The position numbers and the translations under genes are program-made. Positions 8,918 to 17,568 of a stretch of 64,000 bases of DNA are shown piece by piece; position 1 is the stretch's first letter; every line of letters begins with the position of its first letter. This DNA comes from Burkholderia gladioli (lineage in GTDB: Bacteria; Pseudomonadota; Gammaproteobacteria; Burkholderiales; Burkholderiaceae), in NCBI RefSeq assembly GCF_000959725.1, contig NZ_CP009323.1:1302001-1366000 (forward strand). Direction: 5' to 3'. The notes below the pieces were generated by a model. The model was not told the DNA's origin. It saw nothing but the letters and a program-made list of their open reading frames with translations, and searched no databases.

Positions 8918-9358
8918 TCACTGGCCGATGCCGACGAGATAGGCGCGATCCTCGTCGGGCATGGCCTGCAGCCAGTTCGCCTCCTCGCCGGGCTCGGGCA
9001 GTACCCTGCCGTACTCGACCATCTGCGAAGGCGGCACATCGGCAATGTACACCCAGACGGCGCGCGGCTCGGCCTGCGCGGCGCGCGTCACGAGCTCGAC
9101 GATCGCGTCGAGCAGGCGCCGCTTCTGCTCGGCGTTGCGGCCCGCACGGATCTGCCCGTTCACGTGGATCTGGTCCGACTTCAAGGGACGGCCGCCGAGG
9201 AAGTGATCGCCCTCGGCGATCGGCACGAAGATCACCTGCGCGAAAAAGCCCTGCGCGCCGGTGGCCCGGCTGTGCGCCTCGGTGATGCCGGCCGCGATCC
9301 GCGCCTTCTGCTGCGCGTCGAGGCGGCCTGCCGCCGCCGATACGACATAGGTTGGCAT
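8918..9358 (-). CDS. Tautomerase superfamily protein, cis-3-chloroacrylate dehalogenase-like
   Basis: A 146-residue protein that starts M-P, giving the catalytic N-terminal proline of the tautomerase superfamily after methionine removal. Numbered from that Pro, it carries H28, R70, R73, Y103 and E114, exactly the set known for cis-3-chloroacrylic acid dehalogenase (cis-CaaD) and its homologue Cg10062; length also matches (cis-CaaD is about 149). Those enzymes add water to halo- or acetylenic acrylates. Whether this one dehalogenates, hydrates or only tautomerises cannot be told. It lies upstream of the DUF779 gene and downstream of a MarR gene, with paired palindromes in its promoter. Confidence 0.88.
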   Translation of the reverse strand: MPTYVVSAAAGRLDAQQKARIAAGITEAHSRATGAQGFFAQVIFVPIAEGDHFLGGRPLKSDQIHVNGQIRAGRNAEQKRRLLDAIVELVTRAAQAEPRAVWVYIADVPPSQMVEYGRVLPEPGEEANWLQAMPDEDRAYLVGIGQ

Positions 9359-9387
9359 GACGTACTCCCGATTTCCCGATAGATGGA

Positions 9388-9446
9388 TGTAGCTGCATCT
9401 TTCTAGCCATATGATCAGATCGATGCCGATTGGTTGTAGCTACATC
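9388..9446. promoter_or_regulatory. Paired palindromic operators before the tautomerase gene
   Basis: Two near-identical 12-mers, TGTAGCTGCATC at 9388-9399 and TGTAGCTACATC at 9435-9446, start 47 bases apart. The second is centred on the perfect palindrome TGTAGCTACA; the first is imperfect (GATGTAG/CTGCATC). They flank the likely promoter of the tautomerase-DUF779 pair (start 9358). The MarR gene at 9509-9943 is the obvious candidate binder; MarR proteins bind such short palindromes. Confidence 0.6.
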
Positions 9447-9508
9447 TCATGTTACGGTCCGCCGCGCCGGACAGACAGGCGGGGTTAACCCGCCATCCTC
9501 GCGCGCGC

Positions 9509-9943
9509 CTACTTCGCGTCGCTGGCGGCCTGCTGCAGGGATTCGAGCGCCTGCAGCAGGCGCTTGTTGGCGGGGCCCTTCATGAACTTGCGCACCTCGT
9601 CCTCGACCTTGTCCTGCGCCTCGCGCCAGTAAGGCTCGGCGCCGCGCAGCTTGGCGATGCCGCGCTTGCTGAGCCGGGCAACCTTGAAGCGCGCGTCCTC
9701 GTCGGCCGAGGTATCGACCCAGCCGGCCTCGATCAGGATCTTCAGGTTGCGGGAGATGGTGGTCTTGTCGAGCGCGGCCTCGGCGGCGATCTCGGTGTAG
9801 GTGGCCGCACCGAGCCGCTCCAGCGCGCGCAGCAGGGAGAATTGCGTGATCTTGAGGCCGGCGGGACGCAGCGCGTCGTCGTAGACGCTGGTCAGCGCAT
9901 TGGCCGAGCGCCGGAATTGCGTGCAGTAGCAGTCGGTGAACAT
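9509..9943 (-). CDS. MarR family transcriptional regulator
   Basis: A 144-residue MarR-type regulator: helical dimerisation ends with a central winged helix (TYTEIAAEAALDKTTISRNLKILIEAGW, about residues 48-75). The opening FTDCYCTQFRRSANALTSVYD is a common start in this family and contains two cysteines that could sense oxidants. It is upstream of, and on the same strand as, the tautomerase-DUF779 genes, with two matching palindromes in between, so it is probably their repressor. The ATG at 9943 is chosen over upstream in-frame alternatives because it begins at the family's normal N-terminus. Confidence 0.92.
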   Translation of the reverse strand: MFTDCYCTQFRRSANALTSVYDDALRPAGLKITQFSLLRALERLGAATYTEIAAEAALDKTTISRNLKILIEAGWVDTSADEDARFKVARLSKRGIAKLRGAEPYWREAQDKVEDEVRKFMKGPANKRLLQALESLQQAASDAK

Positions 9944-9988
9944 GGTCGGCGGGCGCGGCAATCGAGTGATGTGATTGCGGCCGACACT

Positions 9989-10009
9989 ACACGCGAAGAA
10001 AACGCGTGT
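9989..10009. promoter_or_regulatory. Inverted repeat upstream of the MarR gene
   Basis: ACACGCG and CGCGTGT are perfect inverted repeats separated by seven bases, 46 bases upstream of the MarR start codon. It may be an operator or part of the promoter. It does not match the palindromes in front of the tautomerase gene. Confidence 0.35.
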
Positions 10010-10045
10010 CAAAAACGGGCAGCGCAGCCGGCGCGGCGGCCCACC

Positions 10046-10074
10046 AAAAGGCGGGGCCGGTACCGGGCCCCGCC
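10046..10074 (-). terminator. Rho-independent terminator of the thiolase gene
   Basis: A nine-base-pair GC stem (GGCGGGGCC/GGCCCCGCC, 10050-10058 with 10066-10074) is followed on the minus strand by TTTT. It lies 27 bases past the thiolase stop codon. Confidence 0.65.
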
Positions 10075-10100
10075 GCTTCACCATGCGCCGGCCCGGCGCC

Positions 10101-11288
10101 TTACAGCGTCTCGAGCGCCAGCGCGATGCCCTGCCCGCCGCCGATGCAGAGCGTGACCACGCCGCGCCGCTGGCCGCGCCGGCGCATCGCGTGGATCAGC
10201 CGCGTGGCGAGGATCGCGCCAGTCGCGCCGATCGGGTGTCCATGAGCCACCGCGCCGCCCTCGCTGTTGACGATGTCCTCGGCCAGGCCCAGCGCGCGCA
10301 GCGCCACGATCGGCACCGCCGCGAAGGCCTCGTTGATCTCGATCGCCTCGATGTCGCCGATGCTCCAGCCCGCGCGCGACAGCGCCTGGCGCACCGCCGG
10401 CACCGGCCCGTAGCCGAACTGGCCCGGCTCGACGCCGGCCACGCCCCAGGCCACCAGCCGGGCGAGCGGCTCGATGCCCTGCTTCTCGGCGAAGGCGCGA
10501 TCGGCCACCAGCATCGCCGCGGCGCCGGTGTTCAGGCCCGGCGCGTTGCCGGCCGTGATGGTGCCGTCCTTGCGGAAGGCCGGGCGAAGCTGGGCGAGCT
10601 TCTCCTGGGTGGTATCCGGGCGGTTGTGCTCGTCCTGCACGAATTCGATCTGCTGCTTGCCGGCCTTGACGTCCAGCGGCACGATCTCGGCCGCGAAATG
10701 GCCTGCGCGCTGCGCCTCGGCGAAACGCTGCTGCGAGCGCGCCGCCCAGCGGTCCTGGTCCTCGCGCGTCACGTGGTGCTCGGCGACCAGGTCCTCGGTA
10801 TGCCAGCCCGAATGCTCGCCCGAGAAGGCGTCGAGCAGGCCGTCGAGCAGCACGCTGTCCTGCATGGTCGCGTCGCCCATCCGGTAGCCGCGGCGCGCGC
10901 CGGCCAGCAGATAGGGCGCGCGGTCCATGTTCTCCATGCCGCCGGCGATCGCGGCCTCGGCGGTGCCCAGCAGCACCTCCTGCGCGGCCGAGACGATCGC
11001 CTGGGCGCCCGAGCCGCAGACGCGGTTGACCGTCAGCGCCGGCACCGCCACCGGCACGCCGCCGTTGACCGAGGCCTGGCGCGCCGGGTTCATGCGATTG
11101 CCGGCCTGCACCACGTTGCCGAGCACCACGCTGCCCAGTTTCGAAGGATCGACGCCGGTCTGCGCCAGCACCGCCTTGATCACGTGGGCGCCGAGATCGG
11201 TGGCGGGAATGTCCTTGAGGGTGCCGTTGAAGGTGCCGATGGCGGTGCGCAGCGGCGCGGCCAGGATGATTTCACGGTTGAGGGTCAC
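10101..11288 (-). CDS. Acetyl-CoA C-acyltransferase (thiolase)
   Basis: A 395-residue thiolase that joins or splits acyl-CoAs with coenzyme A. The nucleophilic cysteine is C91 (VNRVCGSGAQ), the GHPIGATG histidine motif and the C-terminal LCIGGGQG cysteine motif are intact, so all catalytic residues are present. The start is GTG at 11288, nine bases after GGAGG; an ATG nearer that site is out of frame. It reads toward the MarR gene but is separated from it by a terminator. The sequence fits either a biosynthetic acetoacetyl-CoA thiolase or a beta-oxidation thiolase; no partner dehydrogenase is adjacent. Confidence 0.93.
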   Translation of the reverse strand: MTLNREIILAAPLRTAIGTFNGTLKDIPATDLGAHVIKAVLAQTGVDPSKLGSVVLGNVVQAGNRMNPARQASVNGGVPVAVPALTVNRVCGSGAQAIVSAAQEVLLGTAEAAIAGGMENMDRAPYLLAGARRGYRMGDATMQDSVLLDGLLDAFSGEHSGWHTEDLVAEHHVTREDQDRWAARSQQRFAEAQRAGHFAAEIVPLDVKAGKQQIEFVQDEHNRPDTTQEKLAQLRPAFRKDGTITAGNAPGLNTGAAAMLVADRAFAEKQGIEPLARLVAWGVAGVEPGQFGYGPVPAVRQALSRAGWSIGDIEAIEINEAFAAVPIVALRALGLAEDIVNSEGGAVAHGHPIGATGAILATRLIHAMRRRGQRRGVVTLCIGGGQGIALALETL

Positions 11289-11618
11289 GATTGCATGCCT
11301 CCTGCTTGGGCCGGCGGCGCCGGCTGACTCGGTTTCAGGGAACACCACATTCAGTATCGTTATTGTAGTGATTTCCCTGTATCGCTGCCGTGGTGAGCCG
11401 AGAGACGGGTGGCGAACGGGGACGGACCCGGCTGGCGCGGCCGGGCTCGGGCAATCGGGCGGGGGCAGGACGGCGGCACGAAAGAGATGCCGCGCCGGAA
11501 GGAACAGGAAAGCCAAGCGCCGGGCCGGGTCGCCTGGCAGGGCGGGAAACGGGGCGGTGAACGCCAGGAAGCTGGCTAATGCGGAGGTGGCTGCGCCATG
11601 CGGAGGCGGCTGCGCCGC
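11289..11618. other. 330-base intergenic region between thiolase and HxlR genes
   Basis: No supported gene. On the minus strand there are -10-like hexamers (TACAAT and GATACT, around 11350-11370) that could drive the thiolase gene, and GTATCG occurs twice about 30 bases apart. The right end holds a tandem 19-base repeat (listed separately). Short open frames here have no family resemblance. Confidence 0.5.
11579..11616. repeat. Tandem 19-base direct repeat
   Basis: Two adjacent copies, 11579-11597 and 11598-11616, of a 19-mer beginning ATGCGGAGG and ending GGCTGCGCC, differing at one base. They sit two bases outside the stop codon of the HxlR gene. Function unknown; possibly a recent slippage duplication. 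Confidence 0.8.
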
Positions 11619-12119
11619 TCAGTTCGCCTCGTCGAGTTCGGCGAGCGTCTTCAGGCGCTTGAGCGTGGTCTCGGACGCATGGCGTCCCGGCACGAAGGCA
11701 TGCGTCTCGCGGCTCAGCACCTTGCCGGTATGACGGTCGATCAGCACCGGATCGACGGCCTTGCCGGTTTCGCGATCGACGAAATCGACGCCCCAGGGAT
11801 GGCCCTTGACGTGGCGGCGCCCCCAGGCGAACAAGGTGATCAGCACCGGCGCGAGCCCGCGCCCCTTGGCCGTCACGCGATACTCGTCGCGGCTCGATTC
11901 GGGCGTGCTGCGCACGCGCTCGAGCAGGCCGCCCTCCACCAGATCGGACAGGCGCTTGGACAGCATGGTGGGCGAGATCTCGAGGCTCTCGCGAAACTGC
12001 TCGAAGCGCGTCGAGCCCTGCATCGCGTCGCGCAGGATCAGCAGGCTCCACCATTCGCCGACCTGCTCCAGCGCCAGCGCCACCGCGCAATCCATTCCGG
12101 CCAAGCTCTTCCGTTTCAT
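11619..12119 (-). CDS. HxlR family transcriptional regulator
   Basis: A 166-residue HxlR-type winged-helix regulator. The family opening is clear: CAVALALEQVGEWWSLLILRDAMQGSTRFEQF, then ISPTMLSKRLSDLVEGGLLERV as the recognition region (about residues 12-70). The C-terminal half beyond residue 110 is a tail longer than in minimal HxlR proteins, with sequence FVDRETGKAVDPVLIDRHTGKVL that resembles a small substrate-sensing extension seen in some relatives. Target unknown; the thiolase gene lies downstream after a 330-base gap, and the LprI-like gene is divergent. Confidence 0.92.
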   Translation of the reverse strand: MKRKSLAGMDCAVALALEQVGEWWSLLILRDAMQGSTRFEQFRESLEISPTMLSKRLSDLVEGGLLERVRSTPESSRDEYRVTAKGRGLAPVLITLFAWGRRHVKGHPWGVDFVDRETGKAVDPVLIDRHTGKVLSRETHAFVPGRHASETTLKRLKTLAELDEAN

Positions 12120-12244
12120 CGCTGTTCCTGCTTCCCGCCCTGGTTCGTGCGGAAAGTATAGAAGATCCGCCCGCCCGCGCCACCGACAAGCTGCCTCGGC
12201 GGCACGGGTATCATCGATGGCTCCCCGAACCGATCGGAGCCGAC

Positions 12245-12631
12245 ATGCCCTATCTCTCTTGCCTTGCCCGCCTTCGCCCCGGCACGCTGCGCGCGGCCGG
12301 CCTCGCGCTGATGCCGCTGTTGATCGCCCTGCCCCTGGCCGCCCAGGCCGCCAGCTTCGATTGCAAGCAAGCCAGGCAGGCCGACGAGCGCGCGATCTGC
12401 GCCTCGCGCGCGCTCAGCGAGCAGGATGTGGAGATGTCGGTGCGCTACGAGATGCTGATGGGGCTGGTGGCGATGGGCACCCGCGGCGACATGGGCGAGG
12501 CGCAGCAGCAGTGGCTCAAGCGCCGCGCGCGTTGCGGCGCTTCGCAGTCCTGCCTGGCCACCGCCTATCGCGAGCGGATCGACGCGCTCAAGCAGCAGTA
12601 TCGGCAATTGCAGAGCCGCGGGCCGTTCTGA
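12245..12631 (+). CDS. LprI-like (DUF1311) secreted protein
   Basis: A 128-residue secreted protein with a signal peptide ending near AAQAA (residue 35-36) and an LprI-type domain: four cysteines in the spacing C-x12-C (SFDCKQARQADERAICASRAL) and C-x5-C (RCGASQSC). The family includes a lysozyme inhibitor of Mycobacterium, but most proteobacterial members are uncharacterised. It is divergent from the HxlR regulator, 125 bases apart, and convergent with the membrane protein at 12733. Confidence 0.8.
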   Translation: MPYLSCLARLRPGTLRAAGLALMPLLIALPLAAQAASFDCKQARQADERAICASRALSEQDVEMSVRYEMLMGLVAMGTRGDMGEAQQQWLKRRARCGASQSCLATAYRERIDALKQQYRQLQSRGPF

Positions 12632-12670
12632 GCAGGCGCGGCCGCCCGCCGGCTGCTCGTGCAAACGCAG

Positions 12671-12697
12671 GCGGCCTCGCCGCAAGGGCGAGGCCGC
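12671..12697. terminator. Hairpin between convergent genes
   Basis: An 11-base-pair perfect stem (GCGGCCTCGCC/GGCGAGGCCGC, loop of five) lies between the LprI-like gene and the convergent membrane-protein gene. There is no T run after it on the plus strand, so a terminator role is likely only by position. Confidence 0.4.
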
Positions 12698-12732
12698 AGG
12701 AAAAACGATCGGGGCGGCGCGCCGCCCGGCGC

Positions 12733-13275
12733 TCACCGCGCCTCGGGCTCGCCCGCCTGCCGGCGCAGCCGCCAGGCCTGGCGCGGCAGCACGATATAGA
12801 TCGCGCCGATCATGTTCAGCACCAGGAACACCAACTGTCCCACGGCCATCACCACCGACGCCTTGCCGACCACGGCCTGCAGCAGGTAGGACAGCACGTT
12901 GACCGCCATCGACACCACGATGGTCCAGCCCCAGGTGGTGAGACCGAGCATCGCCGCCTGGCCGAAGCTGTAGTCGGGCGGCACGCTGAGCTGGTGCCTG
13001 GCGAAGGCGCGTCGCGTCATGTAGCCGATGATCGGGATGCACAGCAGGCTCACCACCAGCAGGACGCCCCCGCCGACGAGCACCAGCGCGCCCATCGAGT
13101 TGACCAGCGACGACAGCCAGTTCGCCTCGCCATGCTCGGCGCGCACGATGGAATAGAGCACGAAGCCGCCGGCGACCAGCCAGATCGGCAGCGTGGCCAG
13201 CGTCTGGCGCCAGATGCAGGACCACCACAGCGACAGGCGGCGGCCGAAGGACATCTCGGGAATCATGGTGAACAT
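12733..13275 (-). CDS. Hypothetical membrane protein
   Basis: A 180-residue protein that I do not recognise. It has about four hydrophobic segments (near residues 20-42, 52-78, 100-128 and 135-165) and a basic C-terminal tail. The ATG at 13275 follows AGAGG; a second ATG lies three codons in. It is 200 bases downstream of argG on the same strand and convergent with the LprI-like gene. No domain with a known function can be named. Confidence 0.7.
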   Translation of the reverse strand: MFTMIPEMSFGRRLSLWWSCIWRQTLATLPIWLVAGGFVLYSIVRAEHGEANWLSSLVNSMGALVLVGGGVLLVVSLLCIPIIGYMTRRAFARHQLSVPPDYSFGQAAMLGLTTWGWTIVVSMAVNVLSYLLQAVVGKASVVMAVGQLVFLVLNMIGAIYIVLPRQAWRLRRQAGEPEAR

Positions 13276-13474
13276 GGTGGCCTCTCTCTTTCGTTCTGCT
13301 TGGATTCGGACAGCCGATGCAAGGTCTTGCTCGACACGCGCATGCCCCTGCGCGAAGCCCCGCGACACACGCCTCTGGTGCGCGCGCCGCGGGGCCCGGG
13401 TACCGCGAGGCGCGGCGGCCGATGCACCGGCCGCCGCGCCCGTCGCCAGCCAATTTGCCAGCTAATTCGCCAGC

Positions 13475-15160
<1,686 letters not shown>

Positions 15161-15535
15161 ATGACACGCCCGATGAGTATCGAAATGATCAACGAATACG
15201 GAAAGCAAGCCGTGCTGGTCTCGATCGATCGAGCCTCGGTGATTCTCGATCCGGCCGACGTCGACGCGGTGATCCAGTACCTGAGCCTGCTGCGCGCCTC
15301 GATGCAGCCGGCCGTGCCGGAGACGCCCTCGCGCTCGGAGCAGTACGTGGTGGAGATGGATCCCTGCTGGTACACCGAACAGCACGCGCTGTACGGCGGC
15401 GCGGTGCTGTTCCTGCGCCATACCGGCCTGGGCTGGAGCGGCTTCGCGCTGCCGCCGCGCAGCCTGGAGCGGCTGCACGAATCGCTGGGCCGCCACCTGG
15501 AGGAGCAGCGCGAGGCCGCCGGCCTGCCGAACTGA
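15161..15535 (+). CDS. Hypothetical protein
   Basis: A 124-residue soluble protein that I do not recognise. It has no signal peptide or membrane segment. The middle holds an aromatic stretch (VVEMDPCWYTEQHALYGGAVLFLRHTGLGWSGFALPP) and the C-terminus is a charged helix (ERLHESLGRHLEEQRE). GGAG lies upstream of the ATG and an in-frame second ATG is four codons in. It is divergent from argG and 117 bases upstream of the LysR gene. Coding use matches its neighbours, so I believe it is a real gene. Confidence 0.7.
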   Translation: MTRPMSIEMINEYGKQAVLVSIDRASVILDPADVDAVIQYLSLLRASMQPAVPETPSRSEQYVVEMDPCWYTEQHALYGGAVLFLRHTGLGWSGFALPPRSLERLHESLGRHLEEQREAAGLPN

Positions 15536-15568
15536 GGCGCGCCGCGCCCCGTGCGCGGCGCGCGATTC

Positions 15569-15606
15569 TGAAAAAACCTTCATGTTCCGGGCGGCGAGTT
15601 GTTAAC
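15569..15606 (+). promoter_or_regulatory. TGAAA-N4-TTTCA box and promoter of the LysR / response-regulator pair
   Basis: TGAAAAAACCTTCA (15569-15582; 9 of 10 positions of TGAAA-N4-TTTCA) is followed after 18 bases by GTTAAC (TGTTAA after 17). The start codon is 47 bases further on. The flanks (TTCATGTT ... GCGGC) match those of the RND operon promoter at 17430, with the same spacing. The box would cover the -35 position, as for an activator. Confidence 0.6.
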
Positions 15607-15652
15607 GCCGCGCGCCGATCATGGATGCATCGCAATCGTTGTTCACACAACC

Positions 15653-16576
15653 ATGAACCAGCTCCAGGCGATGCGTGTCTTCACGCGTGTAGTCGATCTA
15701 GAAAGCTTCAACCTCGCGGCGCGCCAGCTCGGCATGTCGGCCGCGGCCGTCACGCGCAGCGTCGGCATGCTGGAGGCGCACCTGAACATGCGCCTGCTGA
15801 ACCGCACCACGCGCAGCCTGTCGCTGACCGAGGCGGGCCGCGAATACCTCGACGGCTGCCGCACCATCATCGAGAAACTCGACGAGATCGAATCGAACCT
15901 GGTGCGCGCCACGCGGGACCCGCGCGGCACGCTGCGGGTGGCCGCCTCGATGAGCTTCGCCGCCGGCGGCCTGGGCGAGCTGCTGGCCGCCTACCGGCTG
16001 CAGCATCCGCGCGTGGGTTTCGACGTGACCACCTTCGACACCCATATCGACATGGTGGAAGGCGGCTACGACGTCTGCTTCTCCGACGACCGCCGGCTGG
16101 TCAGCGCCACCCTGGTGTCGCGCGCGCTGACCACGGTGCGCGAGGTGCTGGTGGCCTCGCCCGCCTATCTCGCGCGCCACGGCACGCCGGCTGACCCGGG
16201 CACGCTCAACGAGCACAGCCTGCTGACGGTGTCCGACGGCACCGCGCGCACCTGGGAATTCGCCGACCGCGACGGCGTGTGCCGCGTCTACACCGGCCAG
16301 GCGCTGGCCTCCAGCGGCAGCGCGATGGTGAGGGTGGCCGCGCTCAGCCACATGGGCATCGCCCTGCTGCCCGAGCCGCTGGTGGCGGGCGACCTGGCGC
16401 GCGGCGACCTGGTCGCCCTGCTCGACGGCCACGCGGCCAACGGCGGCCCGCGCAGCATCTCGATCCTCTACCCGGGCCGCAACTATCTGTCGATGAAGGT
16501 CCGCAGCTTCATCGATTTCGCGGTGGGACGCTATCGCGGCGCGGATCGCGCCGCCACCTTGCGCGCCGTCGCCTGA
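15653..16576 (+). CDS. LysR family transcriptional regulator
   Basis: A 307-residue LysR regulator of the common MNQLQAMRVFTRVVDLESFNLAARQLGMS type, with the helix-turn-helix at about residues 17-45 and a substrate-binding-like domain after residue 90. It ends ten bases before a response-regulator gene on the same strand, and both lie upstream of an RND efflux operon. The mixed pair of one LysR and one two-component regulator is unusual. The ATG at 15653 is at the family's normal start; an upstream in-frame ATG would add an atypical leader. Confidence 0.93.
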   Translation: MNQLQAMRVFTRVVDLESFNLAARQLGMSAAAVTRSVGMLEAHLNMRLLNRTTRSLSLTEAGREYLDGCRTIIEKLDEIESNLVRATRDPRGTLRVAASMSFAAGGLGELLAAYRLQHPRVGFDVTTFDTHIDMVEGGYDVCFSDDRRLVSATLVSRALTTVREVLVASPAYLARHGTPADPGTLNEHSLLTVSDGTARTWEFADRDGVCRVYTGQALASSGSAMVRVAALSHMGIALLPEPLVAGDLARGDLVALLDGHAANGGPRSISILYPGRNYLSMKVRSFIDFAVGRYRGADRAATLRAVA

Positions 16577-16585
16577 TACCGCTCC

Positions 16586-17260
16586 ATGTCGAAGATCCTG
16601 ACGATCGAGGACGATGTCCTGATCGCCGACAGCATCGCGCGCCAGCTCCACGCGCAGGGCCATAGCGTCGACGTCGCGCGCACCGGCCGCGAGGGCATCG
16701 CCAAGGTGATGGCGGGCGACTACGACGCCGTCACGCTCGACCGCATGCTGCCCGACCTGGATGGCCTGGCGATCCTCTCCACCATGCGCGGCGTCGGCCT
16801 CGACACGCCGGTGCTGGTGATGAGCGCGATGTCCGAGGTCGACCAGCGCATCGCCGGGCTGCGCGCCGGCGGCGACGACTACCTGGTCAAGCCTTTCTCG
16901 CTCGACGAGATGGTAGCGCGCCTGGAGGTGCTGATGCGCCGCCGCCCGCGCAACGCGCATGCCGAGACGGTGCTGCGCGCCAACGGCATCGAGCTGGACC
17001 TGGTGCGGCGCACGGCGATGCTCGGCGCGCGCGAGCTGGACCTGCTGCCCACCGAGTTCCGCGTGCTCGAATTCATGATGCGCCACGCCGGGCGCGTGCT
17101 CACGCGCACCATGATCTTCGAGGGCGTGTGGGGCTGCCGCTTCGATCCCGGCACCAACCTGATCGACGTGCACGTCGGCCGGCTGCGCCGCAAGATCAAT
17201 CGCTCGGGCGAGAGCCCCCTGATCCGCACCATCCGCGGCGCCGGCTACATGCTCGGCTGA
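16586..17260 (+). CDS. OmpR-family response regulator, orphan
   Basis: A 224-residue response regulator with an intact receiver (E8-D9-D10 acidic cluster, phosphoacceptor D52, conserved K102) and a winged-helix output domain (LLPTEFRVLEFMM, GTNLIDVHVGRLRRKI). No histidine kinase gene is beside it. It begins ten bases after the LysR gene and precedes the RND operon by 308 bases. It is closely similar along its whole length to the response regulator at 30060-30737 (for example AGGDDYL-KPF, LIDVH-GRLR-KI), so it may be phosphorylated by that regulator's kinase. Confidence 0.93.
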   Translation: MSKILTIEDDVLIADSIARQLHAQGHSVDVARTGREGIAKVMAGDYDAVTLDRMLPDLDGLAILSTMRGVGLDTPVLVMSAMSEVDQRIAGLRAGGDDYLVKPFSLDEMVARLEVLMRRRPRNAHAETVLRANGIELDLVRRTAMLGARELDLLPTEFRVLEFMMRHAGRVLTRTMIFEGVWGCRFDPGTNLIDVHVGRLRRKINRSGESPLIRTIRGAGYMLG

Positions 17261-17291
17261 GCGCCACGGCGCGATCCTCGCCGCCGGCATC

Positions 17292-17319
17292 ACGATGCCC
17301 CGCCCATGCGGGGCATCGT
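17292..17319 (+). terminator. Hairpin after the orphan response regulator
   Basis: An 11-base-pair perfect stem (ACGATGCCCCG/CGGGGCATCGT) with a six-base loop lies 31 bases after the stop codon. The following bases are only moderately T-rich (CGTTCTGGTTG), so termination strength is uncertain. Confidence 0.5.
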
Positions 17320-17429
17320 CGTTCTGGTTGCGCGCGCAAGCATTCATCGTCGCTTCATCGGCATGTCACGCATCACGGCGCAGGCCCGGCACGCAAGCGC
17401 GCCGCCCTCGCCGCGATCGCGCCGGGCCA

Positions 17430-17467
17430 TGAAACTTCTTTCATGTTTTTAGCGGCAGGCTGTTAGG
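17430..17467 (+). promoter_or_regulatory. TGAAA-N4-TTTCA box and promoter of the RND efflux operon
   Basis: TGAAACTTCTTTCA (17430-17443) is a perfect TGAAA-N4-TTTCA inverted repeat, followed after 18 bases by GTTAGG (TGTTAG after 17). The layout and flanks match the promoter at 15569-15606. The operon start codon is 101 bases downstream. Apart from this and the hairpin at 17292, I see nothing else in the 308-base gap 17261-17568. Confidence 0.65.
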
Positions 17468-17568
17468 GCGTGCTCCCCAGAATGCTGTCGTCGGCGCGTG
17501 TCCGCGTTTTCCCCAAGCGGCCGCGCCAGCCCCTCACCCGAACGACGCTTTCTACGGAGCAGCATCAC

